A stretch of DNA of 40,687 bases from an uncultured Clostridia bacterium. GTDB taxonomy: Bacteria > Bacillota > Clostridia > TANB77 > CAG-465. The DNA is taken from assembly GCA_944386345.1 (NCBI GenBank), contig CALXAR010000008.1, positions 1-40,687 on the forward strand, in the 5' to 3' direction. Made by a program: the position numbers and the translations under genes. Positions 1-7,502 of this stretch are shown in pieces; within the stretch, counting starts at the first letter, position 1; the number at the start of each line of letters is the position of its first letter. The notes below the pieces were generated by a model. It had not been told where the DNA came from. It was given only the letters and a program-made list of their open reading frames with translations, and did not search any database.

Positions 1-1
1 A

Positions 2-607
2 AAATATGAGTTCATAATATTTTTTGATTCAGCATATGTGGCGTTTATTCAAGATAAAGATATACCTCATAGCATATATGAAATAAAAGACGCAAAAAAA
101 GTAGCTATAGAGTTTAAAAGCTACTCTAAAACAGCCGGATTTACTCCAATAAGGCTATCTTATACAGTAGTCCCTAAAGATATAATACTAGAGAATAATG
201 TTTTAGCTAATTCTATATTTAAAAGACTAAAAGACACAAAATATAATGGTCCATCCTTTTTAAGTGAGTATGCAATGTATAATATTTATGAAAATGATGG
301 ATTTAAGGAATTAGAAAAAAATATTAATTATTATTTAGAAAATACTAAAATACTATTTGATTTTTTTAGGTCTAAAGGTCTTATATCTAAAAATAGCTCT
401 TCTGTTAATTCTCCATACGTATGGATAAAAACTCTAAACAATATGTCAAGCTGGGATTTTTTCTACTATCTACTGGAGAAATTTATGATTTTAGGTACAC
501 CTGGTAGCGGATTTGGAGAAAACGGAGAAAATTATTTCAGGTTTACTGGATTTGGAAAAAGAGAAGATATACTAAATGCAATAAATAGATTAAAAAATGA
601 GCTATAA
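2..607 (+). CDS. dapL: LL-diaminopimelate aminotransferase, C-terminal part (5' end outside window)
   Basis: The reading frame is open from base 2, so the gene begins left of the window; the first visible residues are KYEFIIFFDSAYVAF, and the GTG at 38 is an internal valine, not a start. The product is a fold-type I PLP aminotransferase. The SYSKTAGF motif carries the PLP-binding lysine (codon at 128-130), and IEFKSYSKTAGFT, then the YTVVPK stretch and the C-terminal RFTGFG segment, match the LL-DAP aminotransferase family. That enzyme converts tetrahydrodipicolinate directly to LL-diaminopimelate, feeding lysine and peptidoglycan synthesis in the cytosol. It is common in Clostridia. About half of the usual ~400 residues are visible. 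It ends in a hairpin terminator shared with the convergent gene. Family assignment is firm; other fold-I aminotransferases are less likely. Confidence 0.88.
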   Translation, partial: KYEFIIFFDSAYVAFIQDKDIPHSIYEIKDAKKVAIEFKSYSKTAGFTPIRLSYTVVPKDIILENNVLANSIFKRLKDTKYNGPSFLSEYAMYNIYENDGFKELEKNINYYLENTKILFDFFRSKGLISKNSSSVNSPYVWIKTLNNMSSWDFFYYLLEKFMILGTPGSGFGENGENYFRFTGFGKREDILNAINRLKNEL

Positions 608-637
608 AAAAGTATCAAGTTTTTACTTGATACTTTT
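608..637. terminator. Bidirectional rho-independent terminator between dapL and the 161-aa gene
   Basis: A perfect 13-bp stem (608-620 with 625-637) closes a TTTT loop. The A-rich left arm and T-rich right arm give a U tract on either strand, so it can end both convergent transcripts. It lies directly after the dapL stop and overlaps the stop region of the minus-strand gene. Confidence 0.9.
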
Positions 638-638
638 A

Positions 639-1124
639 TTATAGATTGTTGAAATTTTCTAGTATTTTATCTGCAAGCTCATTGTCCATAATAAGTACTA
701 CTAAATCTCCTCTACTTGCTACCTTTACATTTTGTCTATCAACCTCAACGCAAACCCATTTTGCTGGATTAATATTTGTCTCAATTTTTTCTTTTGCAGA
801 TTCTGCATCTTCTTGAGAGTTTAATCTTACAAGTACAACAGAATGAGCTATTGAGCTCATTAATGGCTCAGATGCTAATGCCTCTTTATATTCAATGTCA
901 GTTGTTCCTAAATAGTATTCTACATTTTCAGAAGTAACAACAGTATTTCCTAAATATGGCTTTTGATCATCTGGTATTCCCTCATATAGTCTTGTCATTA
1001 GACTATCAAGTGTACCTTCAATATTTTCCTCTTTTTCACCCTTACTTGTCACATTTATTCCAACAATAACTGCAATTACTAAAATAACAATCACTGCAAT
1101 AGCCAAAAATGTTTTGTTTTTCAT
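639..1124 (-). CDS. Small membrane-anchored protein, DUF4358-like
   Basis: A 161-residue protein of unknown function. I chose the ATG at 1124 because GGAGGTGG lies just upstream; an ATG 30 bases further upstream would place this SD inside the gene. Residues 5-24 form one hydrophobic helix after a lysine-rich start, so the rest (about 25-161) should lie outside the membrane. The soluble part, with YYLGTTDIEYKEAL in the middle and alternating strands and helices, resembles the clostridial DUF4358 family, usually small lipoproteins or anchored proteins. There is no lipobox cysteine here. It is monocistronic, with its own promoter at 1145-1173 and a terminator shared with dapL. The family link is by eye and tentative. 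Confidence 0.6.
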   Translation of the reverse strand: MKNKTFLAIAVIVILVIAVIVGINVTSKGEKEENIEGTLDSLMTRLYEGIPDDQKPYLGNTVVTSENVEYYLGTTDIEYKEALASEPLMSSIAHSVVLVRLNSQEDAESAKEKIETNINPAKWVCVEVDRQNVKVASRGDLVVLIMDNELADKILENFNNL

Positions 1125-1144
1125 ATTCCACCTCCACAACAAAT

Positions 1145-1173
1145 ATTTTATCATACTAGTTATTTTTTGTAAA
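1145..1173 (-). promoter_or_regulatory. Sigma-A promoter for the 161-aa gene
   Basis: Read on the minus strand: TTTACA, 17-bp spacer, TAAAAT, with TGA just before the -10 (extended -10). It ends 21 bases before the start codon and overlaps nothing else. Confidence 0.65.
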
Positions 1174-1199
1174 TATATGTTATATTTAAGTTATAATTG

Positions 1200-1228
1200 T
1201 TGAAAATATTAATATGATGTCATATAAT
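1200..1228 (+). promoter_or_regulatory. Sigma-A promoter for the SGNH hydrolase gene
   Basis: TTGAAA, 17-bp spacer, TATAAT. The -10 ends 29 bases before the ATG at 1258, leaving room for the AAAGAGG SD at 1243-1249. Confidence 0.7.
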
Positions 1229-1257
1229 TTTATATATAATTAAAAGAGGTTTTTTAT

Positions 1258-2040
1258 ATGAGAAATGGTGCAAAAAGCAGCTTAACTCAAGCTAAAATAA
1301 TAAATTTAATAATTAGTATATTATTTATAATATTTTTAGGATATTTAATTTATTTTATACTTATATCTCAAAAATTAGATATAAATATAGATATTACATC
1401 CGATTACAATTTAAATAGCATTAATTTTAAAAAACAAGAAATAATACTAGCAGAGCTCAAAAGCGTAGTAGAGCAAAACTTGCCACCTTCTTTTAATGGT
1501 GACAGTGCTAGAGAATTTTTAAATGCAAGAGCCATGGTAATTGGTGATTCCACCGCAGAAGGACTTACAGCTTATGGGGTCCTAAATTCTTCTAGCGTTG
1601 TTTGGACTAGAGGTAGAACCATTCAAAACATGACTGAAGATTTAAATCCAGTTATACAATATAATCCAAATGTACTTTTTATAGCTTATGGAGCAAATGA
1701 TCTGCTAAGTTGGAATGGTAATGTTAATGGATATATTAACGCTTATACAACCGTCTTAGATTATCTTGCATCTGTGTTACCAAATACTAGAATATGTATA
1801 AATTCTGTTTTACCAGTAAGTAGCGAAGCTAAAGAGAAAAATCCAGCATACAATTATCAAGAGGAATTTAACTCAAGATTAAAAGAGCTATGTAATTCTA
1901 GAGGTGTTACATTTATAGATAACTCATTTATTTTAAATAACAGTCCAGATGGCAGAGTATATGAAAGTGATGGAGTTCATCCTAGACCTTTTTACTATAA
2001 ACAGTGGGCAAGCAATATGATTACTGTATCGGGTATATAA
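1258..2040 (+). CDS. Membrane-anchored SGNH/GDSL-family hydrolase
   Basis: A 260-residue protein with an N-terminal membrane helix (about 14-37) and an extracellular SGNH domain (about 85-260). The blocks are clear: VIGDS with nucleophile Ser98, YGAND with Asn147, and SDGVHP with Asp238 and His241 completing the triad. Such enzymes are esterases or acetylhydrolases on carbohydrates or lipids. Because it sits beyond the membrane and near an MBOAT/DHHW pair that adds O-acyl groups, it could remove acyl groups from a wall polymer, but that is inference. It is monocistronic, with its own promoter (1200-1228) and a shared terminator downstream. The start is supported by an AAAGAGG SD eight bases upstream. 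Confidence 0.8.
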   Translation: MRNGAKSSLTQAKIINLIISILFIIFLGYLIYFILISQKLDINIDITSDYNLNSINFKKQEIILAELKSVVEQNLPPSFNGDSAREFLNARAMVIGDSTAEGLTAYGVLNSSSVVWTRGRTIQNMTEDLNPVIQYNPNVLFIAYGANDLLSWNGNVNGYINAYTTVLDYLASVLPNTRICINSVLPVSSEAKEKNPAYNYQEEFNSRLKELCNSRGVTFIDNSFILNNSPDGRVYESDGVHPRPFYYKQWASNMITVSGI

Positions 2041-2067
2041 ATAGAGAGGAAAAAACTTCCTCTCTAT
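2041..2067. terminator. Bidirectional terminator between SGNH hydrolase and DHHW gene
   Basis: An 11-bp perfect stem (2041-2051 with 2057-2067) with a 5-base loop. It overlaps the stop codon of the minus-strand gene (2064-2066), so both convergent genes end in one hairpin. Confidence 0.8.
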
Positions 2068-3173
2068 TTTAATGCTCCACTCTCATTTATAACTAAAGTA
2101 CTATATAAAAATAATACATCTTGTGTATTATTAAACTCAACATATTTAGATAATAAATCTGTAGAAATATATCTTATGTCAATTAATATTATTTTACTAT
2201 ATGCCTCTGTAAATAAAGGAGCAATACTACTACCAAAAGAATCTCTAAATATGATTAACTCCTTATCGATAGTAGAATTCTCATTTCTTATTTGAATTAT
2301 CGGTGTAGCACCTGATAAAAACAAATCATATTTATCCATTGAAGAATCTGCTTTTGAAATATCATAAACACTTCCTTCTTTATTTGTTTCATAATTAAAC
2401 GTCTTAGCATTATCTATTATACTATTTGTTAAATAATATATGTTATCTGGCTCTACTTTTTTTACTAATTGACCATAGTACGCACCATAAAATCCAGAAT
2501 ATTCTTTTTTCTCAAAATCTAAAGTAATTCTATTTAAAAATCCCATTTCATTTGCAATTTTTTCTGCAACCTTAGTAATATTTTCTTGTTTCCAATGCGT
2601 ATCAGTTCTATAATAATCATTGCTAGAAAGTTCATCAAATATATTTATATATTTAATATTTGAATTAATATTTTCCTTCATAATATTTTCAAGTCTACGA
2701 TAGTCTAATTTTAAATACATTAAATTGCTATCTAAATAATAGTTCTTATCAGGAACAATAGTATAAAAGACTTTTGCTTCATCAGATAAGTATTTTTCAT
2801 AAATATTATTTATTTTATTTGTAATATTCATTACAGAGTTTTCATCTAATGGATACTCCATCTTATATATATTATTATCTATAATAAAAAGCTCATTATT
2901 ATCTTTTTGTCTTAAAATATCAAGCTTTATAAAAGACTTTATACTTCTAAACTCATCTCTTAAGAAAAACTGGTCCATTGCATATTCTTCGACTGTATCT
3001 GATAACTCTCCACTAGATATACTATCTAGGTTAATTTTTGGAAATTGTGCAAGCTTTCTTCTTTCAGATGTAGATACATCACTATCTTTTATTGCTATAT
3101 TTATTATAAAGGTACTAACTATGATTGCAACAAATAGTACAGATACAATAATATCTTTTATTTTATCACTCAT
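2064..3173 (-). CDS. AlgJ/AlgX-like (DHHW family) SGNH protein, MBOAT partner
   Basis: A 369-residue protein with one N-terminal membrane helix (about 8-28) and an extracytoplasmic SGNH-like domain. The DTHW motif (191-194) supplies the Asp/His pair and FRDSFGSS supplies the likely nucleophile Ser312, the arrangement found in alginate acetylation proteins AlgJ and AlgX and in the Firmicute DHHW family. Such proteins take an acyl group passed out by an MBOAT protein and transfer it to an exported polysaccharide. The gene lies 12 bases after the MBOAT gene on the same strand, with an AGGAGGT SD, so the two should be co-expressed. The polymer that is modified is not identifiable from this window. 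Confidence 0.82.
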   Translation of the reverse strand: MSDKIKDIIVSVLFVAIIVSTFIINIAIKDSDVSTSERRKLAQFPKINLDSISSGELSDTVEEYAMDQFFLRDEFRSIKSFIKLDILRQKDNNELFIIDNNIYKMEYPLDENSVMNITNKINNIYEKYLSDEAKVFYTIVPDKNYYLDSNLMYLKLDYRRLENIMKENINSNIKYINIFDELSSNDYYRTDTHWKQENITKVAEKIANEMGFLNRITLDFEKKEYSGFYGAYYGQLVKKVEPDNIYYLTNSIIDNAKTFNYETNKEGSVYDISKADSSMDKYDLFLSGATPIIQIRNENSTIDKELIIFRDSFGSSIAPLFTEAYSKIILIDIRYISTDLLSKYVEFNNTQDVLFLYSTLVINESGALK

Positions 3174-3185
3174 AACTTATACCTC

Positions 3186-4577
3186 CTAAAATCTAAAATA
3201 CAAAAATGGGCTAAATGAGCCATCAACTAAATAACTTACACATATTATTAAAAGTAATGATAATGCTAGTGGTTCAAAAATATTAATTATTCTTGGTATT
3301 TTTTCTTTTAATTTTTTAACAATATTTTTTAAAATTGGTGTTGAAGCTAGAATTGAAATTACAAATATTGATGCATAATTTACTAAATAATACATACTTT
3401 CAGCATTAGTTAATTTATCTACTCCAATTCCAAATAAGCCACCTATATTTTCTAATATCTGCTCTACTCCTTCTCCACTAAATATAACAAAACCAATAAT
3501 TACAACAAACATTACATATATTCTTGATAAAAATGCAGGTATTTTTTCAAGTATTTTTAGTAAACCAAGCTTTTCTATTACAAGTAAAACACCATATAAT
3601 AATCCCCACAAAATAAAATTCCATGCCGCTCCATGCCAAAGACCAGTAAGCATCCATACAATTAAAATATTTCTTAACCATTTTATCTTACCTACTCTAT
3701 TTCCTCCAAGAGGAATATATACATAATCTCTAAACCATGTACCAAGAGTTATGTGCCACCTTCTCCAAAAATCAGTAACACTTCTTGAGATATATGGGTA
3801 ATTGAAGTTCTCTGGAAAATTAAACCCAAACATTTTTCCAAGTCCAATTGCCATGTCTGAATATCCAGAAAAGTCAAAATATATTTGAAGTGTTATTGCA
3901 ACTGCATATATCCAGTAAAATAATACTGTCTTTTCAGAAGCCATATTAAAACTACTTATTAAATCACCCAAAACATCAGCTATTAGTACTTTTTTTGATA
4001 GGCCAATGATAAACCTTCTTACACCATTTGAAAATTTAGAAAAGGTATATTCTCTATCATCTAGTTCTTTTTCAATTGTTGAATATCTTACAATTGGTCC
4101 CGCCATTAATTGAGGAAACAAAGATACATATGTTGCAAGCTTTAAAAAGCTTTTTTGTGGCTTTACTTTATTTTTATATACATCTACTATATAACTTATC
4201 ATTTTAAATGTATAAAAAGAAATTCCTATTGGTAAAGCTAAATTTAAGAGATCAAATTCTCCATTAAAAAGCATATTTACATTTTCAATTATAAAATCAG
4301 TATATTTAAAAAATACTAAAAAAGATAAGCTTATTATAACTGAAGAGATCGTTATTATCTTTTTATGTTCTTTGTGCTTATCCATAAGAATTCCATGTAT
4401 ATATGTAGATAGTATTGAAACTATCATTAAAATGCCAAATTTGGGTTCAGCAAAGAAATAAAAAGCCAAAGATGATAAAAATAATATTATATTTTTAAAT
4501 TTATTTGGAACTATATAATATAGTATTAAAACAATAGGTAAAAAATAAAATATAAATGTTAAACTTGAAAATACCAT
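3186..4577 (-). CDS. MBOAT-family O-acyltransferase (AlgI/DltB-like)
   Basis: A 463-residue polytopic membrane protein with about ten hydrophobic helices. It holds the family signatures: the PIGISFYTF segment (116-124), FPQLMAGPI, DFWRRWH (His275) and GLWHGAAW with the nearly invariant His315. MBOAT proteins of this class move acyl (usually acetyl) groups across the membrane for O-acylation of polysaccharides or, for DltB, D-alanine onto teichoic acid. A DHHW partner rather than dltA/C/D genes follows, so the AlgI/PatA-type role is the better guess. The AGGAGGATATT SD sits just before the ATG. It is the middle gene of a corA-MBOAT-DHHW cluster with gaps of 9 and 12 bases. Confidence 0.9.
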   Translation of the reverse strand: MVFSSLTFIFYFLPIVLILYYIVPNKFKNIILFLSSLAFYFFAEPKFGILMIVSILSTYIHGILMDKHKEHKKIITISSVIISLSFLVFFKYTDFIIENVNMLFNGEFDLLNLALPIGISFYTFKMISYIVDVYKNKVKPQKSFLKLATYVSLFPQLMAGPIVRYSTIEKELDDREYTFSKFSNGVRRFIIGLSKKVLIADVLGDLISSFNMASEKTVLFYWIYAVAITLQIYFDFSGYSDMAIGLGKMFGFNFPENFNYPYISRSVTDFWRRWHITLGTWFRDYVYIPLGGNRVGKIKWLRNILIVWMLTGLWHGAAWNFILWGLLYGVLLVIEKLGLLKILEKIPAFLSRIYVMFVVIIGFVIFSGEGVEQILENIGGLFGIGVDKLTNAESMYYLVNYASIFVISILASTPILKNIVKKLKEKIPRIINIFEPLALSLLLIICVSYLVDGSFSPFLYFRF

Positions 4578-4586
4578 AATATCCTC

Positions 4587-5516
4587 CTAAATCAACTTTT
4601 TCTTTTTAAAAAATACAATACATAATAAAACAACAATAACACTAAAAACAATAACACCTAAATATCCATATTTCCACGTAAGCTCAGGCATATTTTTAAA
4701 ATTCATTCCATACCACCCCGTAACTAAAGTAAGCGGTAAAAAAATTGTTGTTACAACCGTAAAAACTTTCATTATATTATTTAAACTATAATCTAATGAT
4801 GTGGTATATAAATCTTGAATGTGAATAAGTGCATCAAGTAAATATTCAATATCACTAATAAACCTTTCAACTCTTGTTCCAAATATTTCCATATATCTAC
4901 ACTCAAAACTATCAGTTATTATCTCATAGTTTTCTTTAATTAAATCTACAAACCTATTTAATGATTTATAGTATTTTAAATAATATGAGAGTATTCTCTT
5001 AATTTTAAATATATAATTATTCATATCTTTTTGATTAGAGTTATTAATTACTTTATCTTCTAAAGCCAAAATTTTATCTTCATATTTATCAATTAAATCT
5101 TCAGTGCCATCTATCATTCTATTAAAGACTAAAGATATATATCTATCTAATGTAAGATTATTGGCTTCTATTTTTAAAGCCTCTTTTAATATAGACTCTA
5201 CAAATCTATTAGTATCTTCTAATATTATAGCTATAAAAATATTCTTTTTAATTATAAAGACAACTCTATTATCATTTTTCTTGCTCTGTGATAAATTTAT
5301 AAATTCCATGCTAGAAAAACTAAAATCTTCATACACTTCAAATCTATTAGAAAATCTCTTTATCTCATCTTCACACCAGGTAATGCACTCTTGCTTTACA
5401 CCTAGCTTTTCATAATCTCTTTTAAGTTCTTCTAAAGATAGTAATGCTATATTTTTTTTATCGCCATCAATTACTTTCACTTGAACAAATTTATTGTTTT
5501 CAATAGCATAATACAT
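4587..5516 (-). CDS. corA: CorA-family divalent cation (Mg2+) channel
   Basis: A 309-residue protein with the CorA layout: a long mostly helical cytoplasmic N-terminal domain (1-245), then two C-terminal membrane helices (about 250-268 and 284-303) with the YGMNF signature at 269-273 at the pore entry, and a lysine-rich end. CorA pentamers pass Mg2+ (or Co2+/Ni2+). The length is normal. The gene lies only 54 bases after the upstream 403-aa gene, and most of that gap is a terminator hairpin, so corA has almost no room for its own promoter. It leads directly into the MBOAT gene. An AAAGGAAAT sequence acts as a fair SD. Confidence 0.9.
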   Translation of the reverse strand: MYYAIENNKFVQVKVIDGDKKNIALLSLEELKRDYEKLGVKQECITWCEDEIKRFSNRFEVYEDFSFSSMEFINLSQSKKNDNRVVFIIKKNIFIAIILEDTNRFVESILKEALKIEANNLTLDRYISLVFNRMIDGTEDLIDKYEDKILALEDKVINNSNQKDMNNYIFKIKRILSYYLKYYKSLNRFVDLIKENYEIITDSFECRYMEIFGTRVERFISDIEYLLDALIHIQDLYTTSLDYSLNNIMKVFTVVTTIFLPLTLVTGWYGMNFKNMPELTWKYGYLGVIVFSVIVVLLCIVFFKKKKLI

Positions 5517-5536
5517 AATTTTAATTTCCTTTCTTA

Positions 5537-5572
5537 AAAAAGGAGATGATTTTAATTAATCATCTCCTTTTT
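5537..5572 (-). terminator. Strong terminator between the 403-aa gene and corA
   Basis: A perfect 15-bp stem (5537-5551 with 5558-5572) with a 6-base loop, followed on the minus strand by a T run. It begins at the stop codon of the 403-aa gene and ends 20 bases before the corA ATG, so it could also act as an attenuator for corA. Confidence 0.88.
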
Positions 5573-6782
5573 ACTTTAATTTTGATTTAGTAGCTTTTTT
5601 AGTTGTTGTCTTAGAAGATGTAGAACTCTTCTTTTTTGCTACCCTCTTTTTCTGTTGATGATTCTCATCCTCTTTTACTTTATCTTCTGTATTATTATTT
5701 TCACTTTCTTCTAACTCTAAAAGCTGATCATAAATTTTTGCAATAGCTTCTTCTCTAGTCATAGCATAATCATTTTGTATCATTATTTTAGCCTCTTGTA
5801 TTGCACCCGCTTCAATTAGCTTTGTTGTTATATCCCTATGTGCTTTTATAATCTTACTATTAGGCCCTATTTCAACTTCATTTTCTTGAGCTATATTAAC
5901 AATATCTTCAAGTGATAGCTCTTTTAAAGTTGGATCTTCTTTTTCAAAAGACTCATATACAGTACGTACATTAGGATTTTCAAAATAATTATAGCTTAAT
6001 CTATATAAAGCATACGCTGACTTTTTATCTTTTAAACTATTAAATACATATGCATATTTATTATAGCAATCAGCAATATCTCGAGCTGTATATGAAATCA
6101 TCTGTAATTTTTTTATTGCATCAAGACATTTTACAAATTCTTTTCTATCAAAATATAAATCAATTTTTTTAGATCTGGCTTCTCTATTTAAAAAATTCCA
6201 ATAAATTGCTCTATCAAGCGCATCCATTGCCGCTTTACGTCTTTTCTTTTTTAAAAGAATATCAGAATATAGTATATACACAATATCATTTGCATAAGGA
6301 GTATTTCTTACCTCTTTTTCATTTGCAAAAATATTTTCAAATATCATCTTTTCAAAATCAGATGAAAAGCTACAATATAGCACATTTTCATCATCTGTTT
6401 TTGAAATATTCTCAATTCTAGGAATAATCTCCTCTATACTCTTTAAAGCCTCATCCACATCTTCTTTATCTAAGTTGTTTGTAAGCTCATCTATAAGATT
6501 ATCAATTTCTATTTCTTCAGGGCTTTTTTCTTCTTGAGGCTCTTTATTTTCATCTTCTTGAACTATATCACTATCTTCAGTGACATCTTCTGTATTTTCT
6601 TCTACATCATTTTTTATATTTTCTTCATTAATTTCTTTTAATACTGTATTAATTGCTTCGATTGTTGCTAAAGATTCATCTACTATTCTATTTTGAGTAG
6701 CAAGCATCGCATTTAAAAATGCGATATCCTCTTTTCTATCTCCTTTTAAACTTTTTTTAATTAAATCAATTCTCTCTTCCAT
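5571..6782 (-). CDS. Unknown protein with TPR-like helices and lysine-rich tail
   Basis: A 403-residue cytoplasmic protein that I cannot name. It starts with a helical segment (1-55), then has an acidic Glu/Asp-rich linker (about 58-95), a helical middle with repeated Tyr/Ala/Leu pairs resembling degenerate tetratricopeptide repeats (about 150-290), a further helical segment, and a basic tail (last 26 residues, rich in Lys, Ser and Thr, like a histone H1 tail) that could bind nucleic acid. There is no signal peptide or membrane helix. The gene follows spoVT after 119 bases and ends in a strong terminator. No clear promoter or strong SD is visible upstream (AAAGAG only). Confidence 0.75.
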   Translation of the reverse strand: MEERIDLIKKSLKGDRKEDIAFLNAMLATQNRIVDESLATIEAINTVLKEINEENIKNDVEENTEDVTEDSDIVQEDENKEPQEEKSPEEIEIDNLIDELTNNLDKEDVDEALKSIEEIIPRIENISKTDDENVLYCSFSSDFEKMIFENIFANEKEVRNTPYANDIVYILYSDILLKKKRRKAAMDALDRAIYWNFLNREARSKKIDLYFDRKEFVKCLDAIKKLQMISYTARDIADCYNKYAYVFNSLKDKKSAYALYRLSYNYFENPNVRTVYESFEKEDPTLKELSLEDIVNIAQENEVEIGPNSKIIKAHRDITTKLIEAGAIQEAKIMIQNDYAMTREEAIAKIYDQLLELEESENNNTEDKVKEDENHQQKKRVAKKKSSTSSKTTTKKATKSKLK

Positions 6783-6901
6783 TTATCAACACTCTTTCAC
6801 AATATATCTATATATTTAAATTTTAACATAACATAGTAAAAAAAGAAATAATTTGTTTTAAATATAAAATATTTTAGTTTTTTTGTAACATTAGTGTAAA
6901 A

Positions 6902-7444
6902 TTAAGTTTTAATTTTACTTGATAGTAATAAAGAAGAAAATTTTATAAGCTCTAGGTCTCTATCTTTTAAATTAGTTCTTTTATCCTTAGAATATACAAC
7001 AACAGCCCCTGATACACTAGAATCAACGATTATTGGAACTATTGCTTTGGCAAATATACCCTCTTCCATATCAAACATATCAAAAGTTGGACTAGTTTTT
7101 TCTGTAAAAATTCTTCTGTCTTGTAGTATATTTAAAAATCTTTTTGATAGCTTTTTATTTACTAAATACTCGTCTTCTTTTTTTCCACACATTAATACAG
7201 AGCTATTATCAGTTATTAAAACCGAACCATTCTCAATTAGCTCATTTAATATATTTATGAGTATTACACATTCTTTTTCATATTCGGTAATAGCTGAATA
7301 CTTTTTTATTATTACAGAGCTTTCATCATTTAGTATTATTTCAACTTCATCATTTTCTCTAAGTTTTAACTTTCTTCTTATCTCTTTTGGAAGTACAATT
7401 CTTCCCAAATTATCTATTCTTTTTACTATACTGGTATAATTCAT
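6902..7444 (-). CDS. spoVT: Stage V sporulation protein T, AbrB-family regulator
   Basis: A 180-residue transcription regulator. Residues 1-50 form an AbrB swapped-hairpin DNA-binding domain (VKRIDNLGRIVLPKEIRRKL), and 55-178 resemble the GAF-like domain of SpoVT; the total length matches SpoVT (about 178). In Bacillus SpoVT acts in the forespore, tuning sigma-G genes, and affects coat and germination. The start is supported by GAGGTGAT just upstream. Three bases of that SD are in a 9-bp hairpin (7453-7483), which may limit translation. It lies 58 bases after recD2 on the same strand. A sigma-G promoter is expected from the family but I could not identify one. Confidence 0.9.
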   Translation of the reverse strand: MNYTSIVKRIDNLGRIVLPKEIRRKLKLRENDEVEIILNDESSVIIKKYSAITEYEKECVILINILNELIENGSVLITDNSSVLMCGKKEDEYLVNKKLSKRFLNILQDRRIFTEKTSPTFDMFDMEEGIFAKAIVPIIVDSSVSGAVVVYSKDKRTNLKDRDLELIKFSSLLLSSKIKT

Positions 7445-7452
7445 TTAATCAC

Positions 7453-7483
7453 CTCAAACAACTAGCTGTATTTATTGTTTGAG
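7453..7483 (-). promoter_or_regulatory. Hairpin overlapping the spoVT ribosome binding site
   Basis: On the minus strand CTCAAACAA pairs perfectly with TTGTTTGAG (9 bp, 13-base loop), and the last GAG of the stem is the start of the spoVT SD GAGGTGA. There is no T run after the stem, so this is better read as an SD-masking hairpin than a terminator. Confidence 0.5.
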
Positions 7484-7502
7484 AAAAACACTAACTTTAT
7501 AC

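Noticed and set aside
5517-5572. An M-box (Mg2+) riboswitch ahead of corA
   Set aside because: The space is far too short for an M-box; only a simple terminator hairpin is present.
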